Shown here piece after piece: positions 6,743 to 16,904 of a stretch of DNA of 62,676 nt. Source of the stretch: CAYJBH01 sp964370825 (GTDB lineage Bacteria; Bacillota; Clostridia; Oscillospirales; Ruminococcaceae); NCBI GenBank assembly GCA_964370825.1, contig CAYJKY010000017.1, forward strand, positions 1 to 62,676, in the 5' to 3' direction. Position numbers and translations under genes: made by a program. Each line of letters opens with the position of its first letter. Position 1 is the stretch's first letter. The notes under the pieces are model-generated. The model worked only from the letters and a program-made list of their open reading frames with translations, did no database searches and was not told the DNA's origin.

Positions 6743-8281
6743 ATGAATACAAACACAAGAAAAATTAATTATATTGATGGCGAATTTTGGTGGGGAGGTT
6801 GCATAAGTGATGGTGTGAAAATGCCTATAGGCGAAAGTGATGTGTACACCTGCGACCTTTACAGTCATAAAACACACAACCAGACAATGCCGCTTTTTAT
6901 CTCTGATAAAGGTAGAGTAATCTGGTGCGATGAGGGTTTTGCGGTTGAGTTTAACAAAGGATTAATCACCATTACAAGTCACGGTGAAATAAAGGTTGAG
7001 GATACCGGCGAGGGTGGCAACCTGCAAACCGCTTATGCTCTATCTGAAAGGTACACCCATACAACCGAAAAAATATTGCCCGAAATAATGTTTAAGGTGC
7101 CACAGTATAACTCTTGGATAGAACTTATGTACAACCAGGGTGAGGTAGAGATACTGAAATACGCCAAATCAATAATCGATAACGGCTATAAACCCGGAAT
7201 ACTGATGATAGATGATAACTGGCAGGAGGACTACGGGGTATGGGAATTTAGCACAAAACGCTTTACCGACCCAAAAAGCATGATAGAAAAGCTTACAGCA
7301 ATGAATTTTGAAGTAATGCTTTGGGTATGCCCCTTTGTAAGTCCGGACAGTCAGACCTTCAGGTATTTAGAGGAAAAAGAATATTTAATTAAGGATAAAC
7401 GCGGTGGTGTATCCATCAAGCAGTGGTGGAACGGCTACTCCGCAATTATAGATTTTACCAATCCAAGGGCATGTGAATGGCTAAAGGAAAGGTTGGATTA
7501 TTTAGTTGACTTTTACGGTGTAAAAGGCTTTAAGTTTGATGCCGGAGATTTATGGAATTATGACGGTGAAAACGATGAATATTATGAGTATGCATCGCCG
7601 CTGGAGCAGGTAAGGTTATACAGCGAATTTGCCGCAAACTATGAATATAATGAACTTAGAACAGGCTATAAAACAGCTAATTTGTTGCTGTCTCAAAGGC
7701 TTTGCGACAAGACTCACACATGGGGAGACACGGGCATTGCCTCGCTAATTCCTAACGGATTATTGCAAAATCTCATGGGTTACAGATATAATTGCCCCGA
7801 CATGATAGGTGGGGGAGAGTATAAAAACTTCTTGGCCGAAAGCATGGTGTTGGACGAGGAACTTGTTGTGAGATATGCACAGATTGCGGCATTTTTTCCG
7901 ATTATGCAGTTTTCGGCATCGCCATGGAGGGTCCTGAGCAAAGAAAACAGTCGCTACTGTTATGAGGCGGCTGAGCTTCATTTAAAGTTTAGCGATTACA
8001 TTATAGAGGAAATTAAGGTTGCAATAGAGAATAATCAACCACTTATGAAGCATATGACGTTACAATTTCCGGGTGAAGGGTACGAAAAGGTAGATGAACA
8101 GTATATGCTCGGCAGACGCGTCCTGGTGGCACCGGTAACACGAAAGGGAGAGACGGTTAAGACGGTATACATACCCGCGGGGAGGTGGAGGTCGGATAAG
8201 GGTGAACTGTTCGAGGGTCCCTGCAAAATATCAATGCATGCACCTCTTTGCCGGTTGCCGTACTTTGTTTTAAATGACTAA
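6743..8281 (+). CDS. Glycoside hydrolase family 31 enzyme
   Basis: A 512-aa predicted cytoplasmic glycosidase with no signal peptide. A short N-terminal beta-sandwich precedes a (beta/alpha)8 domain. The likely nucleophile is D266 in GFKFDAGD, and the likely acid/base is D329 in HTWGDTG. ILMIDDNWQ and MLWVCPFVSPD are typical GH31 strands, and the C-terminus (RRVLVAPVTRKGE, VYIPAG) is the usual GH31 distal domain. It is shorter than the 600-800 aa alpha-glucosidases, as in compact GH31 subgroups. Specificity (alpha-glucosyl, alpha-xylosyl, alpha-galactosyl or other) cannot be read. The start is ATG 6743 behind GAAAGGAA. Confidence 0.92.
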   Translation: MNTNTRKINYIDGEFWWGGCISDGVKMPIGESDVYTCDLYSHKTHNQTMPLFISDKGRVIWCDEGFAVEFNKGLITITSHGEIKVEDTGEGGNLQTAYALSERYTHTTEKILPEIMFKVPQYNSWIELMYNQGEVEILKYAKSIIDNGYKPGILMIDDNWQEDYGVWEFSTKRFTDPKSMIEKLTAMNFEVMLWVCPFVSPDSQTFRYLEEKEYLIKDKRGGVSIKQWWNGYSAIIDFTNPRACEWLKERLDYLVDFYGVKGFKFDAGDLWNYDGENDEYYEYASPLEQVRLYSEFAANYEYNELRTGYKTANLLLSQRLCDKTHTWGDTGIASLIPNGLLQNLMGYRYNCPDMIGGGEYKNFLAESMVLDEELVVRYAQIAAFFPIMQFSASPWRVLSKENSRYCYEAAELHLKFSDYIIEEIKVAIENNQPLMKHMTLQFPGEGYEKVDEQYMLGRRVLVAPVTRKGETVKTVYIPAGRWRSDKGELFEGPCKISMHAPLCRLPYFVLND

Positions 8282-8416
8282 GAACCGAAATGTCTAAACA
8301 TAGACTCTATTATATAGTAGTTCAACTTGAAAAAAATTGGATACGATGATATAATAAAAAGGATACGGATAGCCCGAATTTTAGAGTGTACGGCTATGGT
8401 TAATACATGGGGTAGA

Positions 8417-9790
8417 ATGAAATCTTTATTTAAACCGGTTGATTTGACCGAGGGGAGTCCGCTAAAAAAAATAGTTCTTTTTATGATTCCGATGCTAATC
8501 GGTAACATAGCTCAACAGCTGTACACTACGGTGGACAGTGTTATCGTTGGTAAATTTAGCGGAGATAATGCCCTTGCAGCCGTCGGTAGCGCAGGGCCTA
8601 TCGTGTTTTTAATGATTGTGTTTTTCATTGGTATTTCGATAGGTTCCGGTATTATGGTTTCGCAATTTTTCGGAGCAAAGGATCGTGACAACCTCTCCGC
8701 AACCATAGAGTGTTGCCTTGTGCTGAGCGGTGTTTTTTCGCTTTTACTATCGATTATCAGCCCATTTGTTGCGATGCCTATTTTAGAGCTGCTCGGAACA
8801 CCCGAGACCATTATTACACAGAGCCATTACTATCTGGTAATTCTGATGGTGGGCAACGCCGGAATGGTGTCGTTTAACATACTTTCCGGTATTATCCGCG
8901 GACTCGGCGATTCGGTGTCTCCGCTTAAATACCTTTTGGTTGCTACCGTTATCAACATAGTGTTAGACCTGTATTTCGTTGCATACCTCGACATGGCGGC
9001 CGCCGGAGTTGCAATTGCTACAGTTATAGCACAGTTTGTATCGGGTACACTCTGCCTCATAAGGCTATTTAGGATGAAAGAGTTTTTTACGGTGGATTTT
9101 AAACACCCTAAAATGAAACGGTTTCATTTTGAAACGGTGTTCAGGCTTGGGTTACCCGCCGGTTTAACACAGGTGATTATTTCGCTTGCCATGATAGTAG
9201 TACAGTCTCTGACAAACAGCTTCGGAGAAATGTTTATTGCCGCAAATATAATAGTAATGCGTATCGACAGCTTTGCCATGATGCCAAACATGTCCTTCGG
9301 AAACGCAATGAGCACCTATTCCGCACAAAATATCGGTGCCGGCAGAATGGACAGGGTTTTGAAGGGTGCAAAGTACGGAACATGGTTTGCGGTTGCAGTT
9401 TCGGTTGTAATAACAGCACTGTTGCTTTTGTTTGGTCGGTATTTGATGGCTATATTTACAAATACTGACGAGCTGGTAGACTTAAGCATGAGGATGATGA
9501 TAATATTAGCACCCGGATACATTGCAATGGCGGTGTCTCAGTGCCTGGCAGGGATAATAAGAGGTGCGGGAGACACAATAACGCCCATGTGGATTTCGAT
9601 TTTCACTTCGGTGGTCATACGTGTACCGGTTGCATACCTTTTGGTATACCTGACCACAAGCGAACAACACCCGAACGGAATGAGTGAAAGTCTGTTCATC
9701 TCGTTAGTATCGAGTTGGGTGCTGGGTGCAATTATAACCTTTGTTTGTTATATGATGGGTAGATGGAAAAACAAGGGGATTAACTGTTAA
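8417..9790 (+). CDS. MATE family efflux transporter
   Basis: A 457-aa membrane protein with about 12 predicted helices and the MATE opening LTEGSPLKKIVLFMIPMLIGNIAQQ, listed here only as the first 20 or so residues after start. The internal repeat typical of MATE is visible (GNIAQQLYT near the start, later GAGRMDRVLKG). It should export cationic compounds by Na+ or H+ antiport. ATG 8417 behind GGGGTAG gives the usual N-terminus; in-frame ATG 8396 and TTG 8327 add unconserved residues. It is convergent with the response regulator downstream. Confidence 0.93.
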   Translation: MKSLFKPVDLTEGSPLKKIVLFMIPMLIGNIAQQLYTTVDSVIVGKFSGDNALAAVGSAGPIVFLMIVFFIGISIGSGIMVSQFFGAKDRDNLSATIECCLVLSGVFSLLLSIISPFVAMPILELLGTPETIITQSHYYLVILMVGNAGMVSFNILSGIIRGLGDSVSPLKYLLVATVINIVLDLYFVAYLDMAAAGVAIATVIAQFVSGTLCLIRLFRMKEFFTVDFKHPKMKRFHFETVFRLGLPAGLTQVIISLAMIVVQSLTNSFGEMFIAANIIVMRIDSFAMMPNMSFGNAMSTYSAQNIGAGRMDRVLKGAKYGTWFAVAVSVVITALLLLFGRYLMAIFTNTDELVDLSMRMMIILAPGYIAMAVSQCLAGIIRGAGDTITPMWISIFTSVVIRVPVAYLLVYLTTSEQHPNGMSESLFISLVSSWVLGAIITFVCYMMGRWKNKGINC

Positions 9791-9795
9791 AACAG

Positions 9796-10920
9796 CTACT
9801 GCATTCTTCTATATTGTGAAGGTGAGTATCCGGTGACCTCCTTGAACGCCCTGTTAAAATGAGAAGCATCCTGATAACCCACTTTGGTTGCGATTGCACT
9901 GAGCTTTTGGTTATTATCCGCCATTAGCTCTTTTGCCTTGTTTATCCGTATTATTCTAAGGTAGTCTCGAAAGGTAACCCCGGTCTGTGCTTTAAATATC
10001 GAACTAAAATAGTTTGGGTGAAGAAAAAAGCACCTTGCCACATCGCTAAGATGTAGATTTTCCTGTAAATGTTGCGAAATGTAATCCTTTGCCTGCTCAA
10101 CCAAACGTTCTTCGGATTTTGCATTTTTTGCTATAATGTAATCAATGTAGTACATGTTTATATCACAAAAACTTTTCTTCAGCTGGCTTAGTGTCGGAAG
10201 ATTTTTTATTGTGCTCATAATATCATATTCGGTGAGTTTTGTAGATGCAATAATTGGAATGTACTTTGGTTCACGTTCCATCAAGTCATACATAAACTGC
10301 ATTAAAAGCTGCCGTATCTCTGCCTCGGTAAAATCCTCCGGCATTATTGCCTCAAAAAAACGATGCACTTTTTCAAACATTTCTTTATGTTGCGATTTTA
10401 ACAGATCATCAAGTGCTTGATGTAATAACCGTAGCATCTCTTTTTTTGCAAGCTTCTCCTGAACATCCATGTCGAAAAAATTAGAATGCAAATTGTTTTC
10501 AGTTACCTTTATTTCCGGCATGTTAAACTCGTGTTTCGGTTCAATATTAGGCAGAAAATTTATTATCTGAGTAATCACCGCTACAAGGTTGTTGATGTTT
10601 ACAGGTTTTAGTAGATAGTCATAAGCTCCGGTTTTCAGTGCCTCACGTATTAGTGAATAATCGTCGTAACCACTAAGCATAATAACCGTTACATTTAGAT
10701 TGTTTGTTTTAATAAAGTTAAGTAGCTCCATTCCGTTCATTATCGGCATTTTTATGTCGGCAACTAATATAGAAATCGGTATAGATTGCATCGCTGTCAA
10801 TGCCTGGAGTCCATTGTTTGCAGTAAACACAGTAAGACTGTCGCTGAAATTGTCTCTAAGTATAAGTGACATCCCCTCGACTATCTTGTTATCATCATCC
10901 ACAACTAAAATATTATGCAT
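9796..10920 (-). CDS. Response regulator, YesN-like (REC + AraC HTH)
   Basis: 374 aa. Residues 1-120 form a receiver domain with phosphoacceptor D55 (ILVADIKMP) and the YDYLLKPVN lysine near 106. A linker of about 150 residues follows, and the C-terminal 100 residues are an AraC-type double HTH (LSDVARCFFLHPNYFSSIFK, VGYQDASHFNRAFKEVTGYSPSQYR). It is preceded by AGGAGGGG overlapping the end of the sensor kinase, so the two are co-transcribed. By family knowledge, YesM/YesN pairs activate adjacent sugar ABC transporters; the divergent binding-protein gene at 12897 is the likely target. Confidence 0.94.
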   Translation of the reverse strand: MHNILVVDDDNKIVEGMSLILRDNFSDSLTVFTANNGLQALTAMQSIPISILVADIKMPIMNGMELLNFIKTNNLNVTVIMLSGYDDYSLIREALKTGAYDYLLKPVNINNLVAVITQIINFLPNIEPKHEFNMPEIKVTENNLHSNFFDMDVQEKLAKKEMLRLLHQALDDLLKSQHKEMFEKVHRFFEAIMPEDFTEAEIRQLLMQFMYDLMEREPKYIPIIASTKLTEYDIMSTIKNLPTLSQLKKSFCDINMYYIDYIIAKNAKSEERLVEQAKDYISQHLQENLHLSDVARCFFLHPNYFSSIFKAQTGVTFRDYLRIIRINKAKELMADNNQKLSAIATKVGYQDASHFNRAFKEVTGYSPSQYRRMQ

Positions 10921-10932
10921 GTGCCCCTCCTG

Positions 10933-12681
10933 TTAAATACTATACGGCAGTATGATACTAAAGGTTGTGCCTTTTCCCTGGATGCTATTGATAACTACCC
11001 CGTATTGCTCGCCATAGTTAAGCTTGATTCTTCTATGAACATTATAGATGCCTATGGTGCTTTGTGTCGATGTGTCTTCAAGTGATTTTATTATGCTGTT
11101 TAGTTGTTCCTTTTCTATTCCTTTTCCGTCGTCATTTACGGTGAGAACAATGTTGTCTCCCTCTCTGTATCCCATCAGCTCAATGTGAAGGATTTTGTGA
11201 GGCTCCCTTCCGTGTACGACGGCATTTTCGATTAATGGCTGAAACATTAGCTTGATTGTTTTGCACTGTAGAATATCTTCACTGAAATGCGAAACAACCT
11301 CCAGCATGTCGCCATAGTGATATTGAATTAATGTTACATATTCCAGCGCCATCTCTACCTCTTTTTGTAGCGTGACAACCCTCGTGGTATTTCGCAACCC
11401 GTACTGGAGGTTCTGCCCTAAGAGTTCGGTCATTCGAGATACCGTGTAGTCCTTGTTTGCATATGCCTGCATATGCATGAACTCCAGGGTGTTGTAAAGG
11501 TAGTGTGGGTTAATCTGGGTTCGTAAAAGTTGCAGTTCCATCTCACGCGTTTTAACATCCTTGTCCACCAACTCTCCGATAAGCTGATTTACACGTGTGT
11601 TCATGGTGTTGAAGGAGCTGAAAAGTGTTTTTAGCTCTTTTGGCAGGTTATCGAGCGGTGCTATCGGCAACAATGAACCATCGGTGCGGTTAAAGGTGTT
11701 AACAAGGTTGTTGAGTGGCACTAAGATACTGTTGATTATTCGCGATATCACAAAAACTACAAGCAATAAAATAATCAACAACAAAAATATAATGGGTAGG
11801 TTTACTAATGCCATACTTTCAAATATATAATGTAGCGGTGTGTGGACGACAAATGTCCAATCTTCGTCGCTTTTTAGATAGTTGCTGAAGTGGGGTTCAC
11901 CGGACAGATTATAGCTGGTGAAGCGACCGGAGGAGTCATAGTCTGTCAGATTGCCTTCAATCTGTGCACTGCCGAAAAGCAGAACATCGTTAAAGTATGC
12001 ACCATATTCCTGTCCGGCAAATCGACTTAGTGTGTCAAAGAAGCTCGATACATCGTCTGCCCTTACACCCACCACAATAATGCCATAGGGCTTGAGGTTT
12101 CTGCCGTCTATAAGAGCACGGGTAACACATACCATCCCCTCGGGTGAGTTAAGTCCGGTGGCTGAAAAGGCATTGCGTTCGACGATGTTTGCTCCACCAT
12201 CCTCCCGTAAGGTTTCTTGATACCAATCGTCGGTTGGATCGCAATTAGAAAAGTAATAACTTGCCTGGTTTATCGATCGCGTAATCCCTTCGCCGTTGAG
12301 GTCATATACCGCAATGGTTTCGATAAGATCTATCTGAGCTAAATGCAGATGGGCCACATCTGCAAACTGCTGACCCACAAGATAGTTTGTTAGGTTATCA
12401 TCCTTTAAGGCACGCATTAAAAAATGATCTGTACCATCTACTCCTGTAAGAGGAAATTTGGTCATTTCCTCTATCGCCTCCATGTTACTAACGACACGGT
12501 CGGCAAGAACCGCGGAGGTCTGATAATTATATTGCTCATAAAGAATAAGTTCTTGCCTTACCTGTAGGACAACCAACATGATAAAAAAGGTTATACAAAC
12601 AAGTATAAGCATCAAAACAACTAATTTTAGTTTTGCTTTTACTGATAATGAAATTTTATTCTTGTTAAACGCCATCCTCAT
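10933..12681 (-). CDS. Sensor histidine kinase, YesM-like
   Basis: About 582 aa. TM1 lies near residues 17-40, followed by a large extracellular dCache-like sensor and TM2 near 285-310 (LPIIFLLLIILLLVVFVIS). A HAMP-like linker precedes the His_kinase domain (INPHYLYNTLEFM, with the phospho-accepting His) and the HATPase (ENAVVHG, NDDGKGI, GIYNVHRRI). ATG at 12681 follows GGTGACGG; a TTG at 12684 is less likely. It probably senses an extracellular glycan or sugar and phosphorylates the downstream regulator. Confidence 0.94.
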   Translation of the reverse strand: MRMAFNKNKISLSVKAKLKLVVLMLILVCITFFIMLVVLQVRQELILYEQYNYQTSAVLADRVVSNMEAIEEMTKFPLTGVDGTDHFLMRALKDDNLTNYLVGQQFADVAHLHLAQIDLIETIAVYDLNGEGITRSINQASYYFSNCDPTDDWYQETLREDGGANIVERNAFSATGLNSPEGMVCVTRALIDGRNLKPYGIIVVGVRADDVSSFFDTLSRFAGQEYGAYFNDVLLFGSAQIEGNLTDYDSSGRFTSYNLSGEPHFSNYLKSDEDWTFVVHTPLHYIFESMALVNLPIIFLLLIILLLVVFVISRIINSILVPLNNLVNTFNRTDGSLLPIAPLDNLPKELKTLFSSFNTMNTRVNQLIGELVDKDVKTREMELQLLRTQINPHYLYNTLEFMHMQAYANKDYTVSRMTELLGQNLQYGLRNTTRVVTLQKEVEMALEYVTLIQYHYGDMLEVVSHFSEDILQCKTIKLMFQPLIENAVVHGREPHKILHIELMGYREGDNIVLTVNDDGKGIEKEQLNSIIKSLEDTSTQSTIGIYNVHRRIKLNYGEQYGVVINSIQGKGTTFSIILPYSI

Positions 12682-12896
12682 CAATCCGTCACCGCTATGT
12701 AAAGCTGATATATTTAATTATGATATAAAACTGTGTTTTTTTCAATAGATTCCGTTCTAAAATTAGATAAAAGTAACAAACAACTTTGAAAATGGCAAAT
12801 CATCTTTGAATATGATATTTATTTATTGAGCCATTGTTGCTATAATTTACAAAGCGGAAGGCGAGATCTTCGTCTTCAAAATAAGGAGGATATTTT

Positions 12897-14213
12897 ATGA
12901 AAAAAATATTGCGCACGCTTTTAGCTGCATCACTTTGCGTATGCATGACAACAACCCTTTTGGCAGGTTGCTCATCTGCACCCGCAGAGTCGGAAGCACC
13001 CCCTACAACCGATGCCCCGGCGAGCGAAGCCACAGAGCCCACCGATGACACCGAAGGTGATGGAGAGGTTAAGGAGATAGAGCTTTTTTCCCAGAAAAAG
13101 GAGAATGTTGAAATCTATGACGCTATTATAGCAGATTTCATGGCAGAACATTCCGACATTAAGGTTGTTCAAACAACTACCGCAGGCGGTACAACCTTCC
13201 TTGCACGTGTTGCGTCTAACGACCTTCCCGACATTGGTGGAATATACAACCTGCCGGATTATCACCCCATGATGGAGGAAGGGCTTTTTGTAGATCAGAG
13301 TGCCGAGCCATATATAACAAAGATTAACGATTCCGTAATCGAGATGACAAAGTTTACCGATGGAAAGCTGTATATGCTTCCCATAACTTTAAACGGATTT
13401 GGTCTTTATATTAATATGGACATTTATGATGAGCATGGACTTGAGGTGCCTACTACCGTTGAGGAGCTTATCGCAAACGCTGAGACTCTAACAGCGGCAG
13501 GTGTAAACCCGTTTGCCTTCCCGTATAAGGAGGTTGGTTCACTCGGTCAATTGTTTGAGCGGTTTTTAGGCGGTGCTGTTGACCCTGAGGTTTGGGAAAT
13601 AAATCAGGCAGTTGCTGACGGAGCTACCTATCAGGATTATCCCGAAATAGTAAACTATATGGAAAAATGGTACGAAATCGCAATGCTTGCACAGGTGGAC
13701 CCGCTCAGCACCGATTCCGACAACGTTCATACCATGTTTGCAAATGGTGAGGCTGCAATGATATTTAACGGCACTTGGGGAACCAGCGTTGTTGAAAATC
13801 TAAACCCGGAAATGAATTACCAGGTTGCTGTTGTACCGACCGTTAGTGGTGTTGAGGCAACTACATCGGGAACAGTGGATATCGGACTTGCAATTAGTGC
13901 AGACGGTGATAACATTGACGCATGCAAAACCTTCCTTGAATATTTTGTTGAAGATGCAGTGGCTCAAAAATTTGCCGAGGGCGACAAAAACCCGACGGCT
14001 GTGAAGGCGGTTACCTATTCTAACCCCAACCTTGCACCTGTAACAGAGGCTATAGCAGATGGACGTTTTTCCTCCATTCCGATGACCTATCAGCCTGCAG
14101 GATTCCGTACCGAGATACAGGTGATATTACAACAGCTGTTACTTGACGGCGACGTAGATGCCTTCCTGAATAGCTGGAACATGCTTACCGATCAGTTCTA
14201 TAACCAGCAGTAA
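12897..14213 (+). CDS. Sugar ABC transporter substrate-binding lipoprotein
   Basis: 438 aa with a lipoprotein signal (lipobox LLAGC, C25) and a Ser/Thr/Pro/Glu-rich tether. A family 1-type solute-binding domain follows (DLPDIGGIYNLPDY, AAMIFNGTWG). It captures an oligosaccharide outside the membrane for the two permeases downstream. The ribosome site AAGGAGG is strong. A -10-like TATAAT at 12841-12846 lacks a good -35, consistent with activation by the divergent YesN-type regulator. No ATPase gene is present, so a shared MsmX-type ATPase encoded elsewhere is probable. Confidence 0.94.
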   Translation: MKKILRTLLAASLCVCMTTTLLAGCSSAPAESEAPPTTDAPASEATEPTDDTEGDGEVKEIELFSQKKENVEIYDAIIADFMAEHSDIKVVQTTTAGGTTFLARVASNDLPDIGGIYNLPDYHPMMEEGLFVDQSAEPYITKINDSVIEMTKFTDGKLYMLPITLNGFGLYINMDIYDEHGLEVPTTVEELIANAETLTAAGVNPFAFPYKEVGSLGQLFERFLGGAVDPEVWEINQAVADGATYQDYPEIVNYMEKWYEIAMLAQVDPLSTDSDNVHTMFANGEAAMIFNGTWGTSVVENLNPEMNYQVAVVPTVSGVEATTSGTVDIGLAISADGDNIDACKTFLEYFVEDAVAQKFAEGDKNPTAVKAVTYSNPNLAPVTEAIADGRFSSIPMTYQPAGFRTEIQVILQQLLLDGDVDAFLNSWNMLTDQFYNQQ

Positions 14214-14231
14214 ACTCACAGTACATTTTTC

Positions 14232-14269
14232 GCCCCGAATAAAAAATAATTATTCGGGGCATTATTTTT
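14232..14269 (+). terminator. Intra-operon terminator after the binding protein
   Basis: GCCCCGAATA (14232-14241) pairs with TATTCGGGGC (14251-14260) and is followed by ATTATTTTTA. Partial termination here would keep binding-protein mRNA in excess over the permeases, as is common in such operons. Confidence 0.85.
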
Positions 14270-14284
14270 ATTGAGGTATTTAAT

Positions 14285-15193
14285 GTGAAAAAAAATACAT
14301 CGCCCTCGAAGATTAGAGGCGTGAAACATACCGAACGCAATATAACACATGCGCTTTTTATTCTGCCAAATTTAGCACTGTATCTTGTTTTTACGATTTT
14401 TCCAATCTTTGTGGGTCTATATTACAGCTTTACCAACTGGAACGGAATAAGACAAGAGTTTGAGTTTATCGGAATAGATAACTACACAAGAATGTTTACC
14501 GACCCGCGATTTATAAGGGCGATGTCCTTTAATATTAGATATGCGGCTTTGTTGATCATATGTATTACTGTTTTAAGCATCGTTCTCGGAATACTTTTAA
14601 ATCAAAACCTAAAGGCTAAAAGTTTTTTTCGCTCGGCATATTTTTTTCCATCGGTTATCGGTATGCTATCGACCGGCTTGATTTTTAACCAGATTTTTGG
14701 TCAGGGATTACCTGTTATCGGTGAAGTTTTAAATATAGAGGCACTACAGCAAAATATACTTGCGAGACCGGAAAGTGCTATTTTTGGTGTTCTGTTTGTT
14801 AATGTTTGGCAGGGCGTGGCAATACCCACCGTGTTAGTACTTGCAGGACTTCAAACTATTCCGTTGGAACTGCTTGAATCTGCAAGTCTTGATGGTGCAA
14901 GTAAATGGCACATCTTTAAAAAGATAACCATTCCGTTCTTGATGCCTATTATCAGCATTATTCTGGTAATGGTTTTAAAGGAAGGATTGATGGTTTACGA
15001 CTATATCCTTGCACTTACCGAAGGAGGACCCGCCGGAAGCACCGAATCATTGACCATGTTGATTATGAAGCAGGGCTTTGATGAGCAGAAGTTCAGCTAT
15101 GCAATAGCACAGGCAATTTTTGTATCAGCAGTGATAATTATTATCTCGGTATTTCAGCTTGAGGCAACAAATAAAAGGAGGGTATATAAATGA
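14285..15193 (+). CDS. Carbohydrate ABC transporter permease (MalF/LplB type)
   Basis: 302 aa with six predicted membrane helices and the cytoplasmic EAA-type loop (ELLESASLDGASKWHIF) that contacts the ATPase. The start is GTG 14285 behind TTGAGG. The stop overlaps the next permease start (ATGA), indicating translational coupling. It forms the channel with the downstream permease. Confidence 0.94.
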   Translation: MKKNTSPSKIRGVKHTERNITHALFILPNLALYLVFTIFPIFVGLYYSFTNWNGIRQEFEFIGIDNYTRMFTDPRFIRAMSFNIRYAALLIICITVLSIVLGILLNQNLKAKSFFRSAYFFPSVIGMLSTGLIFNQIFGQGLPVIGEVLNIEALQQNILARPESAIFGVLFVNVWQGVAIPTVLVLAGLQTIPLELLESASLDGASKWHIFKKITIPFLMPIISIILVMVLKEGLMVYDYILALTEGGPAGSTESLTMLIMKQGFDEQKFSYAIAQAIFVSAVIIIISVFQLEATNKRRVYK

Positions 15194-16020
15194 GAACCGG
15201 AAAGTTACAGAAAACGGTGACCTATACAATGCTCACCTGTGGGATTATTTTAATCAGCATTCCGTTTTATCTTACTATAGTTTCGGCGTTTAAGGATAAT
15301 GCGCAACTGCATGGCAACTTTTTCGGTTTACCACAGACACTTTACCTCGATAATTTTGTAGAAATTTTAAGCAAACCAAACTACTTTCTGGCATTGAGAA
15401 ATTCCTTTTTCATTACTATATCCGGACTTTTTTTGTGTGGATTGTTTCTGCCCATGGCATCCTATGCGGTATCGCGTCGCATGAATACAAGTAAGATATA
15501 TAAATTTCTATACTTTTTCTTAATATCGGGACTATTTGTACCGTTTATGGTTAGAATGATGCCGGTCATAAGCTTGCTGAATGATTGGGGCCTTGCAAAT
15601 ATGTGGGGGATTGTTCTTATATATATCGGCGGCTCCACCTGTGAGGGCATTTTTCTAATGGTGGGATATCTATCGGCTATACCAAATGAGCTGGAGGAGG
15701 CTGCCGACATAGACGGCGCAAGCACCTTTAGAACATTTCGCAGTATAATGTTTCCGTTAATGCGTCCGATAGTCGCAACCGTGTTGATTAAAAACGGACT
15801 TTGGTTCTGGAACGACTATCTGCTTCCGAGCCTTGTGTTGAGAACACCGGAGCAACAAACCTTGATACTGTTCCAGTACAGATTTCAGGGTGAATATGCA
15901 ACCGAGTATCCCCTTGTTTTCGCATGTTTACTTCTTGCCATGCTACCTATAATGATTTTTTATCTGTTTATGCAAAAGCATATTATAGGCGGAATGATGC
16001 AAGGCGCCGTAAAGGGATAG
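15190..16020 (+). CDS. Carbohydrate ABC transporter permease (MalG type)
   Basis: 276 aa with six predicted helices and the EAA loop ELEEAADIDGASTFRTF. The ATG overlaps the upstream stop codon by four bases, behind AAAGGAGG. It is the second half of the importer channel. The esterase gene follows after 16 bp, so the operon continues. Confidence 0.94.
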   Translation: MRTGKLQKTVTYTMLTCGIILISIPFYLTIVSAFKDNAQLHGNFFGLPQTLYLDNFVEILSKPNYFLALRNSFFITISGLFLCGLFLPMASYAVSRRMNTSKIYKFLYFFLISGLFVPFMVRMMPVISLLNDWGLANMWGIVLIYIGGSTCEGIFLMVGYLSAIPNELEEAADIDGASTFRTFRSIMFPLMRPIVATVLIKNGLWFWNDYLLPSLVLRTPEQQTLILFQYRFQGEYATEYPLVFACLLLAMLPIMIFYLFMQKHIIGGMMQGAVKG

Positions 16021-16036
16021 AAAGGAGTTCGATAAA

Positions 16037-16894
16037 ATGGCATATATCAGAATGGAACATTTCTCGAGGGTTCTCGGAATGGACATGAGCATCGATGTTA
16101 TTCTTCCGGAACGAAGGGATGGAATGTCTGATGAAAAATTATCGCTTTGCGACCTACCGGTAATGTATCTGTTACATGGAACGAGCGATAACCACTCGGC
16201 ATGGCAAAGGCAGAGTAGTATAGAACGATATGCTATGAAAAAGGGGATTGCGGTTGTCATGCCTACCACCCATATCGGTGCATACACAAATCAGGCATGT
16301 GGTGCAATGAGATACTACGACTATGTGTCGCAAGAACTGCCAACGATATGTGAAACTTTTTTTCCTGTGACGAAGAATTCTGAAAAGCGCTATATAGCCG
16401 GTCTTTCTATGGGCGGTTATGGAGCACTTAAAATCGGGCTCAGAAATCCAATGTTTTACTCACATATAATCGCCCTCTCTGCCGGTTGCGACAGGCTAAA
16501 TATGCTACCGAAATCGGCGCATGAATTTGGTTCGATTACAGAACTTTCAGCGGCTGAGGACAAACTGCCTAAACAGGATTATACACGTGCAATGCATTTT
16601 TTCGCTAACTTTGGTTCGGTAGAAAAATACAAAGCATCATATGAAAACAATCTGTTTTTAATAGCAGAAAAGATTGCCGAGGAGGGGATAAATGCTCCAA
16701 AAATCTTTATGAGTTGTGGTGAAAGCGATGAGCTTGCACTGGCTGGCAACCGTGCCTTTACATCTCATATGAGAAATATGAATATACCGCATTTATACGA
16801 CGAACATCCCGGTGCTCACGAGTGGAATTTTTGGGATACCCACATAAAAAGAGCGATAGAATGGTTGCCAAGTAGCAACGCTGATATAATATAG
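16037..16894 (+). CDS. Esterase D/feruloyl-esterase-like alpha/beta hydrolase
   Basis: 285 aa with no signal peptide. The nucleophile elbow is GLSMGGYG with S124. The likely acid is the Asp in GESDELAL and the likely base the His in GAHEWNFW. The fold matches the esterase family that includes FGH/EstD, tributyrin esterase and feruloyl esterases. Being in the ABC-importer operon, it probably removes acyl decorations from imported oligosaccharides; that substrate is inferred. The ribosome site is AAAGGAG. Confidence 0.9.
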   Translation: MAYIRMEHFSRVLGMDMSIDVILPERRDGMSDEKLSLCDLPVMYLLHGTSDNHSAWQRQSSIERYAMKKGIAVVMPTTHIGAYTNQACGAMRYYDYVSQELPTICETFFPVTKNSEKRYIAGLSMGGYGALKIGLRNPMFYSHIIALSAGCDRLNMLPKSAHEFGSITELSAAEDKLPKQDYTRAMHFFANFGSVEKYKASYENNLFLIAEKIAEEGINAPKIFMSCGESDELALAGNRAFTSHMRNMNIPHLYDEHPGAHEWNFWDTHIKRAIEWLPSSNADII

Positions 16895-16904
16895 GAGGTT
16901 GTAA